Made by a program: the position numbers and the translations under genes. The notes beneath the pieces are model-generated. The model ran no database searches. It was not told the DNA's origin and saw nothing but the letters and a program-made list of their open reading frames with translations. A stretch of 64,000 nt of DNA from Corynebacterium phocae (GTDB lineage Bacteria > Actinomycetota > Actinomycetes > Mycobacteriales > Mycobacteriaceae): NCBI RefSeq assembly GCF_008693075.1, contig NZ_VXKJ01000037.1:1-64000 (forward strand). The letters are read 5' to 3'. Positions 26,949-38,125 of the stretch are shown here, piece by piece; the stretch's first letter is position 1; the number at the start of each line of letters is the position of its first letter.

Positions 26949-27983
26949 GTGAATATTGATATTGCAGCATTGCGCACTATCCAGTCCCAGCATGGCATTC
27001 CCGTATCTGACATGCTCTCCACCATCGCCGGCGCGTTGTTGTTTGCGTACCGCGAATACCGGGAGATGGAAGAAGTTCCCGCCGCGTTAGCAGAAACCAC
27101 CAAAGCGCGCGTGGACATTGACGCTGACACTGGTGCGGTGGCCGTCATCGTCACCGAATCCGACCCGGAGACGGGTGATGTGATCAGTGAGTACGAAGAC
27201 ACACCAATGAACTTCAGCCGCGCGGCTACGCCCGCCGTCCGCGCCGCAATCGTGCGCCGCCTCCGCGAAGCAGAGGCGGAACGTACCTATGATTCCTATA
27301 ACGAGCAAACCGGCAAAGTTGTTTCCGGTGTGGTTCAGGCCGACGCGCGCGCTAGGGAACGCGGCATAGTTGTAGTCGATCTGGGCTCGGAGTTTGAGCA
27401 CCAGGACGGCGTGCTGCTCCCCGCTGAACAGATCCCGGGCGAGAAGCTAAAGCACGGCGACCGCGTCAAAGCATTTGTCGTAGGAGTCAACAAGAACGGG
27501 GCGAATGTCTCCATCAACTTGTCGCGTACGCACCCGGAGCTAGTGCGCGGGCTGTTCGAGCTGGAGATTCCTGAGGTCAATGACGAAGCCGTGGAAATAG
27601 TCGCGATCGCCCGCGAAGCCGGCCACCGCACCAAGATCTCTGTGCAAGGCAAGGTCAAAGGCATTAACGCCAAGGGTGCTTGTATTGGGCCCAAGGGATC
27701 GCGCGTTAACAACATCATGCGGGAGTTGGCCGGGGAAAAGATTGACATCATTGATTACCACGAGGACCCAGCGGTGTATGTGGGCAACGCCCTAGCACCG
27801 TCCAAAGTGGTTAAAGTTGACGTCACAGATCATGAGCTGCAGGTAGCCCGCGTGGTTGTTCCGGACTACCAACTTTCACTGGCTATTGGAAAAGAGGGCC
27901 AGAATGCACGCCTGGCCGCGCGTCTTACCGGCTGGAAGATTGACATCCACTCCGACGCCGAAACCCCGGAAGAAGAGAGCTAG
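26949..27983 (+). CDS. nusA: transcription termination/antitermination factor NusA
   Basis: Binds RNA polymerase and nascent RNA, controlling pausing, termination and rRNA antitermination. It has 344 residues, the short actinobacterial form without the acidic C-terminal repeats. It has an N-terminal polymerase-binding domain, an S1 domain (GVVQADARARERGIVVVDLG), then two KH domains with GPKGSRVNNI and IGKEGQNARLAARL. The start is GTG 26949, close behind rimP. Confidence 0.97.
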   Translation: MNIDIAALRTIQSQHGIPVSDMLSTIAGALLFAYREYREMEEVPAALAETTKARVDIDADTGAVAVIVTESDPETGDVISEYEDTPMNFSRAATPAVRAAIVRRLREAEAERTYDSYNEQTGKVVSGVVQADARARERGIVVVDLGSEFEHQDGVLLPAEQIPGEKLKHGDRVKAFVVGVNKNGANVSINLSRTHPELVRGLFELEIPEVNDEAVEIVAIAREAGHRTKISVQGKVKGINAKGACIGPKGSRVNNIMRELAGEKIDIIDYHEDPAVYVGNALAPSKVVKVDVTDHELQVARVVVPDYQLSLAIGKEGQNARLAARLTGWKIDIHSDAETPEEES

Positions 27984-28013
27984 CCTCACCCGGCTGCGAA
28001 GCCTCAACAAAGC

Positions 28014-28052
28014 ACCGCCAGCGGTGGACCTGCGGGTCCCACCGCTGGCGGT
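28014..28052 (+). terminator. strong hairpin between nusA and ylxR
   Basis: ACCGCCAGCGGTGG (28014-28027) and CCACCGCTGGCGGT (28039-28052) make a 14-bp stem, with further pairs inside. The T-richness downstream is weak (AACTGTATTTT). It may be a terminator or attenuator limiting read-through from nusA into ylxR-infB. Confidence 0.6.
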
Positions 28053-28169
28053 AACTGTATTTTCTGAGCTAAATCGCGTAGGATAAACCACGGCCTTTAA
28101 GCGCGAGTGTGTTTTTCGAGCACCAATGCAAGTTTTTAGTTCTTTTAGTAAAGGAGTTGACGTTCATCT

Positions 28170-28493
28170 ATGAGCTCGACCCGTTTACGGACTTGTATTG
28201 CTACCGGAAAGCGCCGTCCGGACACTGAGCTTTTGCGCCTGGTTGTTGATACCAGTGAGCAAAAACAATGCCGTGTCCTGGCAGATCCGTTGCGCCGCCT
28301 TCCCGGTAGGGGAGCGTGGATTACTCCGGAAGAAAGCGCTTTAGAGCTGGCGGAGCGCCGTAGGGCATTTGCCCGCGCGTTTCGTACGTCCGCACCCGTG
28401 GACACAGGTCAGGTACATCAATACTTGCAAGATCACCATGGTCTAGCAAGTAGTTCTACCCGTCAAGACGAAAAAAGGAAGACCGAACACTGA
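28170..28493 (+). CDS. YlxR/RnpM family RNA-binding protein (DUF448)
   Basis: 107 residues. The family start TRLRTCIATGKRRPDTELLRLV and the core RRLPGRGAWIT are clear. YlxR (RnpM) binds the RNA subunit of RNase P and modulates its activity in Bacillus, and the gene nearly always lies between nusA and infB. It ends about 125 bases before infB. Confidence 0.9.
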   Translation: MSSTRLRTCIATGKRRPDTELLRLVVDTSEQKQCRVLADPLRRLPGRGAWITPEESALELAERRRAFARAFRTSAPVDTGQVHQYLQDHHGLASSSTRQDEKRKTEH

Positions 28494-28541
28494 TGAGCGC
28501 ACAACGATGAAGCATCAGCGATGAAAGTCAATATTCACTCG

Positions 28542-28595
28542 CTTGAGGGTGGCTTAAGCTATATGCGTTAAAACGCTGGCCGGCCACACCTCAAG
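28542..28595 (+). promoter_or_regulatory. structured infB leader
   Basis: CTTGAGGGTGGC (28542-28553) pairs with GCCACACCTCAAG (28583-28595) with one bulged base. Inside it is a GCGTTAAAACGC hairpin (28565-28576). The structure ends about 12 bases before the AAGGAG ribosome site of infB. Its role is unknown. Confidence 0.45.
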
Positions 28596-28617
28596 GTACA
28601 AACCTACAAGGAGACAA

Positions 28618-31503
28618 GTGGCCGGAAAGCTACGCGTCCACGAGCTGGCAAAACAGCTCGGGATCACAAGTAAAGAATTGCTCGGAACCCTGAAAGAAAA
28701 GGGCGAATTTGTCAAAACCGCGTCTTCGACCATCGAACCACCGGTGGTGAAGAAGATGAAGGCTTTTTACGAATCCAAGAGTGGCGGCTCTGCTGACAAC
28801 GAAGGCAGTGAGAGCAAAGCCAGCAAGACAGGCAAAGATGCCAAGGCTGCGGGATCTAACAAGCCTGCAGCACCAGGCGGAGCCAACAGGCCTACGCCGG
28901 GACCAAAACCGGGCGCGGCGGCACCAAAACCGGCACCGAAGAAGCCAGCCGGACCTAAAAATGATAAGGTCGCGCCAAAATCTGCGCCTAAACCAGCTGG
29001 TGCCAAGGTAGAAAAGCCCAGCACCAAGCCTGCGGAAAAGCCCGCTACCAAGCCTGCTGCTCCGCAGCCTCAGGCTAAGGATTCTGCGGCTCCGAAACCC
29101 GGCGCTCCCAAGCCCGCCGCTAAGCCTAAAGAGGAAGCTGCAAAGCGCACCCCCACCCCGCGCAGTATGCCTAAGCCGGGCGGCACGCGCCGTGTGGCTA
29201 ATAACCCCTTCTCCACCGGTGGCGGAGAGCGCACCGCGCCGCGCCCGGGTGGTACCAAGGGCCCGCGTGGCGGCGGCAAGCCAGGCCCAGGTGGCCGTGG
29301 CGGTGCCGGCAAGCCCGGGGATAACCGTGGTCAAGGACGCAAGCCTCAGAGCGACCGTCCCGGTCAGGGCGGTCAGGGCGGCCAAGCTGGTGGCCGCAGG
29401 CCAAACCCAGCCATGATGCCTTCGCACCCCAACCCGGCTGCTATGCCTGCTAAGGCACCGGCTGCCGGCGGCGGTCGCGGTGGCCGTGGTGGCGGACGCC
29501 CAGGCGGCGCACCGGGAACAGGTGGCCCAGGCGGCGGCGGTTTCCGCGGTGGCCCAGGTGGCGGTCGCGGCGGACGCCGTGGCGGCACCGCTGGTGCATT
29601 CGGTCGCCCAGGCGGCGCTCCACGCCGTGGTAAGAAGTCCAAGCGCCAGAAGCGTAACGAGTTCGAAGAGCAGAAAAAGCACGAGGTTGGCGGCGTACGT
29701 TTGCCAGACGGCAACGGCCAGACTGTTCGCCTGCGTCGCGGTGCCTCTTTGTCCGATTTCGCTGAAAAGATCGGCGCGGACGCTGCGGCTTTGGTACAGG
29801 CGTTGTTCAACCTCGGTGAGATGGTTACCGCCACGGCTTCGGTTTCTGAGGAGACCTTGAAGCTGCTGGGCGCTGAGATTAACTATGACGTTCAGGTTGT
29901 CTCCCCAGAGGATGAGGACCGCGAGCTTCTGGAGTCCTTTGACTTGCAGTTCGGCGCAGATGAGGGCGGCGAGGAAGAGCTTGCCAAGCGCCCACCGGTA
30001 GTTACCGTTATGGGTCACGTTGACCACGGTAAGACCCGCCTTTTGGACTCTATTCGTAAGACCAACGAGCGCGAGGGTGAGGCCGGCGGCATTACCCAGG
30101 GTATTGGTGCTTATCAGACCGAGGTCGAGGTAGACGGCGGAAAGCGCACCATCACCTTCCTGGATACCCCGGGTCACGAGGCATTCACGGCCATGCGTGC
30201 TCGTGGTGCTAAGTCCACCGACTTGGCCATCCTGGTGGTGGCAGCTGATGACGGCGTCATGCCGCAGACGGTTGAGGCTATCAACCACGCCAAGGCCGCC
30301 GACATCCCCGTCGTGGTGGCAGTGAACAAGATTGATAAGCCGGACTCCCAGCCGGAGAAGATCCGCGGTCAGCTGACCGAGTACGGGATCATTCCGGAAG
30401 AGTACGGTGGTGACACCATGTTCGTGGACATTTCTGCAAAGAACAACCTCAATATTGAGGACCTGCTGGAAGCAGTCGTTCTTACTGCCGACGCCGCCTT
30501 GGAACTGACCGCCAACCCAGACATGGACGCGCAGGGCGTGGCTGTAGAATCTCACTTGGACCGCGGTCGCGGCCCGGTTGCTACGGTTATTGTTCAGCGC
30601 GGTACGTTGCGTGTTGGTGATTCCATTGTGGTCGGTGACGCCCACGGTCGCGTTCGCCGTATGCTCGACGAATTTGGCAATGACGTGGAAGAAGCGGGCC
30701 CGTCCCGTCCGGTTCAGGTCCAGGGCCTTAACGGCGTTCCTGGTGCTGGCGATAACCTGCTGGTGGTTGAAGATGACCGCGTGGCACGCCAGATTGCTGC
30801 GCAGCGCGACGCCCGCCGTCGCTCCGCTATGCAGGCCAAAAACCGCAAGCGCGTGTCCTTGGAAGACCTGGATGCCGTGCTCAAGGAAACCTCTACGCTC
30901 AACCTCATCCTCAAGGGCGACAACGCCGGTTCTGTCGAGGCTTTGGAAGACGCGTTGTTGGATATCCAGATCGACGACGAGGTAGAGCTCAACATCATCG
31001 ACCGCGGCGTCGGTGCTGTAACCCAGACCAACGTCACCCTGGCGGCCGCCTCCAATGCCATCATCATTGCGTTTAACGTGCGTGCTGAAGGCAAGGCAAC
31101 AGAGGAGGCCAACGCTGAGGGCGTGGACATCCGTTACTACACGGTTATCTACCGTGCACTCGAAGAGGTTGAAGCAGCTCTCAAGGGCATGCTCAAGCCA
31201 ATTTTCGAAGAGCGCGAGACCGGCGCTGCGGAAATCCGCGCGCTGTTCAAGTCCTCCGCTGTGGGTACCATTGCAGGTTGTATGGTCACCGACGGCAAGG
31301 TCAAGCGCAATGGCAAGATCCGCCTGGTGCGCGACGGCAACGTTGTCACCGACGGTGCAAAGATCGAGTCCTTGCGCCATGAGAAGGACGACGTTAACGA
31401 AGTTAACGCCGGCTACGAGTGCGGTATGGTGCTGTCTTACCCGGATATCCAGGTAGGCGACATTATTCAGGCATTCGAAGAGGTTGAGGTTCCGCGAACC
31501 TAG
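28618..31503 (+). CDS. infB: translation initiation factor IF-2
   Basis: The GTPase that places fMet-tRNA on the 30S subunit and joins the subunits. It has 961 residues: a short IF2_N domain, then about 330 residues of low-complexity Lys/Pro/Ala and Gly/Arg-rich linker with [12 protein letters not shown] runs. The G domain (about residue 460 on) has [16 protein letters not shown] and NKID. The IF-2 C domains follow. The GTG start at 28618 has AAGGAG seven bases upstream. The long Gly-rich linker is typical of actinobacterial IF-2. Confidence 0.98.
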   Translation: MAGKLRVHELAKQLGITSKELLGTLKEKGEFVKTASSTIEPPVVKKMKAFYESKSGGSADNEGSESKASKTGKDAKAAGSNKPAAPGGANRPTPGPKPGAAAPKPAPKKPAGPKNDKVAPKSAPKPAGAKVEKPSTKPAEKPATKPAAPQPQAKDSAAPKPGAPKPAAKPKEEAAKRTPTPRSMPKPGGTRRVANNPFSTGGGERTAPRPGGTKGPRGGGKPGPGGRGGAGKPGDNRGQGRKPQSDRPGQGGQGGQAGGRRPNPAMMPSHPNPAAMPAKAPAAGGGRGGRGGGRPGGAPGTGGPGGGGFRGGPGGGRGGRRGGTAGAFGRPGGAPRRGKKSKRQKRNEFEEQKKHEVGGVRLPDGNGQTVRLRRGASLSDFAEKIGADAAALVQALFNLGEMVTATASVSEETLKLLGAEINYDVQVVSPEDEDRELLESFDLQFGADEGGEEELAKRPPVVTVMGHVDHGKTRLLDSIRKTNEREGEAGGITQGIGAYQTEVEVDGGKRTITFLDTPGHEAFTAMRARGAKSTDLAILVVAADDGVMPQTVEAINHAKAADIPVVVAVNKIDKPDSQPEKIRGQLTEYGIIPEEYGGDTMFVDISAKNNLNIEDLLEAVVLTADAALELTANPDMDAQGVAVESHLDRGRGPVATVIVQRGTLRVGDSIVVGDAHGRVRRMLDEFGNDVEEAGPSRPVQVQGLNGVPGAGDNLLVVEDDRVARQIAAQRDARRRSAMQAKNRKRVSLEDLDAVLKETSTLNLILKGDNAGSVEALEDALLDIQIDDEVELNIIDRGVGAVTQTNVTLAAASNAIIIAFNVRAEGKATEEANAEGVDIRYYTVIYRALEEVEAALKGMLKPIFEERETGAAEIRALFKSSAVGTIAGCMVTDGKVKRNGKIRLVRDGNVVTDGAKIESLRHEKDDVNEVNAGYECGMVLSYPDIQVGDIIQAFEEVEVPRT

Positions 31504-31521
31504 GCCCTGCCTTCCTAAGCC

Positions 31522-31562
31522 AGCACCCGCCTTGCCCCTCTTCGGGGCGGCGGGTGCTTTCT
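31522..31562 (+). terminator. intrinsic terminator after infB
   Basis: AGCACCCGCC (31522-31531) pairs with GGCGGGTGCT (31549-31558), with an inner GCCCC/GGGGC stem around TCTTC, followed by TTTCTT. Confidence 0.9.
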
Positions 31563-31676
31563 TGCAGGTGGGGACTATGGGTGGCCCTGCGCTGGGTTCG
31601 GTGTGTGTAGATTCCGCAACTAGATTAAACTGGAAGATCACAACACTATCCGCTTGATGAGAAGGAGAAACCTCAC

Positions 31677-32129
31677 ATGGTTGACCACGCACGCGCCGCA
31701 AGAATGGCTAAGCGAATCCAGGAGATCGTGGCCAGCGCCATCGAGCGCGAGGTAAAAGACCGCCGGCTTGAGCTGGTGACTATCACCGACACCCGCGTGA
31801 CCGGGGACCTTCATGACGCCACGGTGTTCTATACCGTCAGGGGTAAAGATATCGATTCTGAACCTGATTTGGGGCAGGCCCAAGAAGCACTACTCCGGGC
31901 ACGCGGCCAGCTGCGCAAGATTGTGGGGGACCAGCTACAGGTTCGCTACACCCCAACTCTTAGCTTTGAATACGACGCCGTGCCCGAGGCCTCCGCGCAC
32001 ATGGAAGAGCTGCTTGAGCGCGCCCGCAAACGCGACGAAGAATTGGCAAAGCTCAAAGAAAACGCCCAGCCAGCCGGTGATCCCAATCCTTATAAGACGG
32101 CTGATTCCACCGATAAATCGGACAACTAA
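31677..32129 (+). CDS. rbfA: ribosome-binding factor A
   Basis: A 150-residue cold-shock and 16S rRNA maturation factor that binds the 30S subunit near helix 1. Family marks are the [20 protein letters not shown] start and the central [14 protein letters not shown]. The C-terminal tail is hydrophilic and variable. AGAAGGAG precedes the ATG. The DHH phosphoesterase gene starts four bases after the stop. Confidence 0.95.
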   Translation: MVDHARAARMAKRIQEIVASAIEREVKDRRLELVTITDTRVTGDLHDATVFYTVRGKDIDSEPDLGQAQEALLRARGQLRKIVGDQLQVRYTPTLSFEYDAVPEASAHMEELLERARKRDEELAKLKENAQPAGDPNPYKTADSTDKSDN

Positions 32130-32133
32130 TTAG

Positions 32134-33105
32134 ATGAGCGACCTCGAGCGTGAGTATCAACGTCTGATAGCGGCTTTGCAGGAAGCCACAAGGGTGTGTG
32201 TTATTGCCCACCTGCGGCCGGACGCTGACGCCATTGGCTCCGCTACAGCCTTGTCCCAGGGGCTGCGCCAGCTAGGCAAGGAAACTGAGATGTTGGTGGG
32301 CCAACGGCGGGAGATTAGCTCCAACCTGATGTCCATTCCCGGGGCCACTGAGGTGCGCCGGGTACAGGAATTGCCGGAGGGCTTTGACCTCTACGTCACC
32401 GTTGATTGCGGATCACTGGACCGAACGGGCTACTTGGCAGACGCCTTGAGCGTTAAGTCCAACTTCGCTTGCGTCGACCATCATGCGTCCAATCCCGGAT
32501 TTGCCGCCATCAACGTCGTAGATACCGCTTGTGAGTCCACTACGGTGGTCCTCATCAAGATCCTTGACGCGCTGGGCGTTACTTTTGACCAGGAACTGGC
32601 ACATTGTCTGTATGCCGGGCTTATGACCGACACCGGTTCGTTCCGGTGGGGGCGCCCGCAGATGCACGACGTCGCCCGCCGCCTGATTGATTACGGCCTG
32701 AACACCAAACAGATTGCAGCGGATTTGCTGGACTCATCCACCGCTACGGACTTGTTGATGAAGGGAAAAGTTCTGGCCACCCTGCAGGTAGTTGACACTC
32801 GCTCTCATCGCCTGGCGGTTTTGCTAGCCAGGGAGACAGAAACTCAAGGGGCCTCGGAAGTTGCCGTTGAGTCCCTAGTCGACCAAGTACGTGTCTTGGA
32901 GGGCACCCAGTTAGGCGTGGTATTCAAGGAGTTCTCCCACCACCGCTGGACTGTTTCCCTCCGGTCTGCCACGGTGGATTGCGCGGCCGTGGCTACCTTT
33001 CTTGGCGGCGGCGGCCATGTGGGCGCGGCCGGGTACTCAACATCCGGGTCCACTGCTGCCGTGATTAAGGAGCTAGTCCGCGCGCTGGAAGCTACCCATC
33101 AGTAG
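32134..33105 (+). CDS. DHH-family phosphoesterase (NrnA / CnpB type)
   Basis: A 323-residue two-domain DHH-DHHA1 enzyme. The family includes NrnA, which degrades short oligoribonucleotides and pAp, and mycobacterial CnpB, which also acts on cyclic-di-AMP-derived pApA. Metal ligands are visible in AHLRPDADAIGS, the VDCGSLDRTG stretch, VDHHASN and MTDTGSFRW. The DHHA1 part has GGGGHVGAAGYS. It sits between rbfA and a MATE exporter, the usual actinobacterial order. Confidence 0.92.
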   Translation: MSDLEREYQRLIAALQEATRVCVIAHLRPDADAIGSATALSQGLRQLGKETEMLVGQRREISSNLMSIPGATEVRRVQELPEGFDLYVTVDCGSLDRTGYLADALSVKSNFACVDHHASNPGFAAINVVDTACESTTVVLIKILDALGVTFDQELAHCLYAGLMTDTGSFRWGRPQMHDVARRLIDYGLNTKQIAADLLDSSTATDLLMKGKVLATLQVVDTRSHRLAVLLARETETQGASEVAVESLVDQVRVLEGTQLGVVFKEFSHHRWTVSLRSATVDCAAVATFLGGGGHVGAAGYSTSGSTAAVIKELVRALEATHQ

Positions 33106-33139
33106 CCGGGTGCGCAAGACAACAACCTAAAAGGAGAAT

Positions 33140-34468
33140 ATGGACTCTCACGTGGAGATTTCCGCCCGTAAAATATTTGGCCTAGCGTTTCCGGCGCTAG
33201 GCGTTTTGGCGGCTATGCCCCTGTACCTGCTGCTGGATACTGCGGTGGTGGGCCGGCTAGGGACGGAGCAGCTAGCGGCATTAGGCGCTGCCTCCGTGGT
33301 GCAGTCCGTAGTTACTACCCAGTTGACCTTCCTGTCCTATGGAACCACGGCACGCTCGGCCCGGCACTTCGGAGCGGGCAACCGAAGGGAGGCTGTGGCG
33401 GAAGGTGTGCAGGCAACCTGGGTGGCCCTTGGCATAGGCAGCGTGTTGATGATCTTGATGTGGCTGTTTGCCGGCACTATCGCCCGTGCGCTGACCGGTA
33501 GCGCCGAGGTGGGCGCTTTGGCTGCCAGCTGGCTGCGGATTGCAGCGCCCGCTATCCCCATCGCACTTATTGAGATGGCCGGCAACGGATGGATGCGCGG
33601 CGTCCAAGACACCCGTAAGCCGCTCTATTTCACCCTGGCGGGCCTTATCCCCGGAGGCATAGCAATTCCCATCTTTGTCAGGTGGTGGGGCCTTGAGGGC
33701 TCAGCCATTGCCACTGTCATGGGCATGGCCATTATCGCGGCATTGTTCGTATTTGAGCTCATCCGGGAGCATGAAGGCTCCTGGGCCGCTGACTTTGGGG
33801 TAATCCGCAAACAGTTGGTCTTGGGCCGCGATCTCATTGTGCGTTCCCTTGCGTTCCAGGTGGCCATGATTTCTGCGACTGCCGTGGTTGGCCGCTTTGG
33901 TGCGCCCTCCCTAGCCGCTCACCAGGTGATGACTCAGCTGTGGAATTTCCTCAGCCTGGTCTTGGACTCCCTAGCCATTGCCGCGCAGACCCTCATTGGG
34001 GCGGCGCTCGGTGCCGGCTCCGCTCAGCACGCCTATAAAGCCGGCGTAAAAATACTCAAATATTCCACCGGGTTTGCCGTAGTGCTAGCTGCGGTCTTCG
34101 CACTGGGCTCTAGGGTGATACCCAGCTTTTTCACCTCTAGTTCCGAAGTGCTTGCCGCTATGTCCGCGCCCTGGTGGGTCATGGTTGTAATGGTCATTGC
34201 TGGGGGCGTGGTGTTTGCCTTGGATGGCGTCTTGCTGGGGGCCGGGGACGCCGCTTTCCTCCGCACGCTCACGATTGTTAGCGTGGTGGCCGGGTACCTC
34301 CCCGGTGTTTGGATAGCTTTCGTGGCGGACCTAGGACTAACCGGCGTGTGGTGCGGTTTGTTGGCGTTTATCCTGTTGCGCACCGCCGGAGTTGTGTACC
34401 GTTTTAAATCAATGAAATGGGCACAATCCACTCCAGATTCACCTCGCCGGGAGAAAGGACGGGCATAG
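33140..34468 (+). CDS. MATE-family efflux transporter (DinF-like)
   Basis: A 442-residue polytopic membrane protein with about 12 hydrophobic segments in two internally similar halves. It begins ARKIFGLAFPALGVLAAMPLYLLLDTAVVGRLG, the normal MATE N-terminus with the conserved Asp. It would export cationic drugs or metabolites in exchange for H+ or Na+. AAAAGGAG precedes the ATG. Its stop is immediately followed by the pptH start. The substrate is unknown. Confidence 0.9.
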   Translation: MDSHVEISARKIFGLAFPALGVLAAMPLYLLLDTAVVGRLGTEQLAALGAASVVQSVVTTQLTFLSYGTTARSARHFGAGNRREAVAEGVQATWVALGIGSVLMILMWLFAGTIARALTGSAEVGALAASWLRIAAPAIPIALIEMAGNGWMRGVQDTRKPLYFTLAGLIPGGIAIPIFVRWWGLEGSAIATVMGMAIIAALFVFELIREHEGSWAADFGVIRKQLVLGRDLIVRSLAFQVAMISATAVVGRFGAPSLAAHQVMTQLWNFLSLVLDSLAIAAQTLIGAALGAGSAQHAYKAGVKILKYSTGFAVVLAAVFALGSRVIPSFFTSSSEVLAAMSAPWWVMVVMVIAGGVVFALDGVLLGAGDAAFLRTLTIVSVVAGYLPGVWIAFVADLGLTGVWCGLLAFILLRTAGVVYRFKSMKWAQSTPDSPRREKGRA

Positions 34469-35311
34469 ATGGCAACTCTGTGGGCCACGGCCGACCTCCA
34501 CGCGGCGGTGAAGGCTAACTATTCGAGGCTAGATGAGCTAGTCCCGCCCGATCCTGCCGATTGGTTGATTGTGGCCGGTGACGTCGCAGAAAGAGTGGAC
34601 TTGGTGCTCAAGGTTCTCAAAACCTTGTCTACCCGCTATGCCCAAGTTATCTGGGTCCCCGGAAACCACGAGCTGTTTTCCCGCAGTCAGGACCAATACC
34701 GCGGCCGCGACCGCTATAACGCGCTGGTGCGCGGGTGCCGCGAGATTGGTGTTATTACCCCGGAGGACGCGTACCCAGTTTTCGCCGGGGTGACTATTGC
34801 GCCTCTTTTCACGCTCTATGACTACAGCTTCCGGCCGCCCCAGCTCACCGTGGAGCAAGCCTTAGAGTTGGCCTACGAGAAAAACATCATCATGACTGAT
34901 GAGATAGCCATCGCGCCTTTTGTAGACATCAGGGCGTGGTGCTGGGACCGGCTGGCGTATTCGACAAAGCGCTTAAGCCGGGTCACAGGCCCGACAATCC
35001 TGGTTAATCACTGGCCATTAGTGCGCGAGCCCACCCTTCACATGCGGTGGGCAGAGATTGCCCTGTGGTGTGGCACCCGCCATACACGCTCGTGGCCCCG
35101 GCGCTATAACGCCCTGGCGGTCATCTACGGCCACCTCCACATGCCGGGAGTAGAGGAAATTGATGGAGTCAAGCACATTGAGGTCTCGCTTGGCTATCCG
35201 CGCGACTGGAATGGCCGCGACAAAGCTGGGCTTGAGGCACCTTTTCCTGTCAAGATAATGGATGATAGCGCGGCTCCCGGGGATACATCTATCCTGCAAG
35301 GAGGCCACTGA
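34469..35311 (+). CDS. pptH: metallophosphoesterase, phosphopantetheinyl hydrolase (PptH-like)
   Basis: A 280-residue calcineurin-like phosphoesterase. Metal-binding motifs in order are ADLHAAV, GDV, GNHE, NHWPL and GHLH. In M. tuberculosis the equivalent gene next to pptT (Rv2795c) encodes PptH, which removes the 4'-phosphopantetheine arm from carrier proteins, opposing PptT. Assignment here rests on the family and the one-base overlap with pptT, not on direct evidence of activity. It begins immediately after the MATE gene stop. Confidence 0.85.
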   Translation: MATLWATADLHAAVKANYSRLDELVPPDPADWLIVAGDVAERVDLVLKVLKTLSTRYAQVIWVPGNHELFSRSQDQYRGRDRYNALVRGCREIGVITPEDAYPVFAGVTIAPLFTLYDYSFRPPQLTVEQALELAYEKNIIMTDEIAIAPFVDIRAWCWDRLAYSTKRLSRVTGPTILVNHWPLVREPTLHMRWAEIALWCGTRHTRSWPRRYNALAVIYGHLHMPGVEEIDGVKHIEVSLGYPRDWNGRDKAGLEAPFPVKIMDDSAAPGDTSILQGGH

Positions 35312-36015
35312 TGTTGGAATCCTTACTTTTCCCCGACGAAGCCCGCTATTGCTACCTGCGCTCGGCCATTTCCGGTAGCAGCGGAATCTTTGGCACCGGT
35401 GACAGCAGCCTGGGGAACAAACCCAACCTAGCGAATTACGAGCAGCTCCACCCGTTGGAACAAGCGTTGGTAAGCCAGGCCGTGGACTCCCGGAAAGCGG
35501 AATTTGGGGACGCGCGGTGGTGCGCTCACCAGGCGTTACAGGAACTGGGGTTGGGGGAAGCTAGTCCTATCTTGCGCGGTGAGAGAGGAATGCCGCTATG
35601 GCCAGAGGGTTACGTGGGGTCCATCACCCACACCAACGGTTTCCGGGCTGCGGTGGTGGCCCCGGGTGACAAGGTGCGCTCGATTGGCCTGGACGCGGAG
35701 CCTACTGAACCGCTTCCGCCGGGGGTGCTAGAGGCTATCGCCCGCCCAGCGGAGGCCCGCCAGGTTGAAGAACTGAAAGCAGCCGGTATCTTCTACGCGG
35801 ATAAACTGCTATTTTGCGCAAAGGAAGCCACCTACAAGGCATGGTTCCCGCTGACAGAGCGTTTCCTGGACTTCGACGAAGCCGAAATTGATATACGCCT
35901 AGACGGCACGCTTACCTCGCGGATTTTATCCCACCCCACCCCGGTTGCCGCTATCGAGGGCAGCTGGCTAGCCCGGGATGGCTACGCGGTGGTCTCCGCC
36001 GTCGTGCCTGTCTAG
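35311..36015 (+). CDS. pptT: 4'-phosphopantetheinyl transferase
   Basis: Transfers the phosphopantetheine arm of CoA to acyl and peptidyl carrier proteins, needed for mycolic acid and siderophore-type synthesis. It has 234 residues. The Sfp-type motifs SIGLDAEP (metal-binding Asp and Glu) and FCAKEATYKAWFP are present. The ATG overlaps the pptH stop by one base (TGATG), so translation is coupled. A GGAGG lies six bases upstream, inside pptH. Confidence 0.93.
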   Translation: MLESLLFPDEARYCYLRSAISGSSGIFGTGDSSLGNKPNLANYEQLHPLEQALVSQAVDSRKAEFGDARWCAHQALQELGLGEASPILRGERGMPLWPEGYVGSITHTNGFRAAVVAPGDKVRSIGLDAEPTEPLPPGVLEAIARPAEARQVEELKAAGIFYADKLLFCAKEATYKAWFPLTERFLDFDEAEIDIRLDGTLTSRILSHPTPVAAIEGSWLARDGYAVVSAVVPV

Positions 36016-36112
36016 ACCGTTGCGCCCACCTGGACCAGTGTGCCCGTCTGGGCCGGTGAGGCTATCCAGCCGGCCACGTTCAGGGCTGGGCACCTGTCAT
36101 GCAGGTGGGTAC

Positions 36113-37006
36113 CTACAGTGTGGATGGCCGGGCAACGAATACTGTGGCCAGCCGTTTGCCTTGCTCTTTGATGAGGGCAATTGCCTGGCCGCTGGGGGAG
36201 ACGGCGGCGTGAACGCCGTGGAGCCCGCGCGGCTCAAGCCATTTTCCCATTGCCAGCGCCGCGGCTTCTTCTGCGGTGACTTCCAGGGTGGGGTATGACC
36301 GGATTAGCGCCTGGTCCAGGTTCAGTGAAAGCGCGGGGTTATCCTTCAACTGGTCCAGGGTGCGGGAATCTTCCAGCGCGAAAGGCCCCACCTCGGTGCG
36401 GCGTAGCGCAAGAAGATGACCTCCCACGCCCAGGTCCTCGCCCATATCGCGTGCTAAGGAACGAATGTAGGTTCCGGAGCTGCATTCCACCGTGGCGTCA
36501 ATATCTAGGAAGTCTCCTGCGCGTTTAACCGCGTGCACCTGGAACTTTGAAACGGTTACAGGGCGGGCGGGGATATCCACCGTTTCTCCGTCCCGGACCC
36601 GCTCATGCGCGCGCTTGCCGTCGATCTTGATGGCTGACACGCTGGCCGGGCGCTGCATGATGTCTCCGGTGAGCTTGTCCACGGCTGCTAGTACCTGTTC
36701 TTCGGAGAGCCCGGCCGCGGACTCGCCCCACGTGCGTTGACCCTCAAAGTCGTCCGTGGTGGTGGCTTCTCCCAGCCTGATAGTGGTCTCATAAGCCTTG
36801 GTGGTAGTTACAAGGTGTGCCAAGAACTTGGTGCCGCGCTCTATCCCGGCCACCAAGACACCAGTGGCCATGGGATCTAGTGTTCCTGCGTGACCCACCT
36901 TTCTGGTGCCGAAAATACGGCGCAAGGCCCCCACCACGTCGTGGGAAGTCATGCCCGCAGGCTTGTCTACAACAACCAGGCCAGAAGTGGCCAATACATC
37001 AGTCAT
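36113..37006 (-). CDS. truB: tRNA pseudouridine synthase B
   Basis: Makes pseudouridine 55 in the T-loop of tRNAs. It has 297 residues. Family marks are VVDKPAGMTSHDVV, VGHAGTLDPMATGVL with the catalytic Asp, and SSGTYIRSLARDMG. The C-terminal part has an actinobacterial TruB-C extension. It is divergent from ribF with only 38 bases between the start codons. Confidence 0.97.
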   Translation of the reverse strand: MTDVLATSGLVVVDKPAGMTSHDVVGALRRIFGTRKVGHAGTLDPMATGVLVAGIERGTKFLAHLVTTTKAYETTIRLGEATTTDDFEGQRTWGESAAGLSEEQVLAAVDKLTGDIMQRPASVSAIKIDGKRAHERVRDGETVDIPARPVTVSKFQVHAVKRAGDFLDIDATVECSSGTYIRSLARDMGEDLGVGGHLLALRRTEVGPFALEDSRTLDQLKDNPALSLNLDQALIRSYPTLEVTAEEAAALAMGKWLEPRGLHGVHAAVSPSGQAIALIKEQGKRLATVFVARPSTL

Positions 37007-37020
37007 GCAGGCCAGTCTAA

Positions 37021-38061
<1,041 letters not shown>

Positions 38062-38125
38062 ACGTCCTAGCCGGCGCGGGGCCGTACCTCCGGTTTGTGC
38101 CCGTAGAATTTGTGGGCCTTGAAGT

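Noticed and set aside
28630..31701. A very long open frame (over 1000 codons) antisense to infB
   Set aside because: It lies opposite a certain gene in GC-rich, low-complexity DNA; its translation is low complexity or unlike any family I know. It is a codon-bias shadow.
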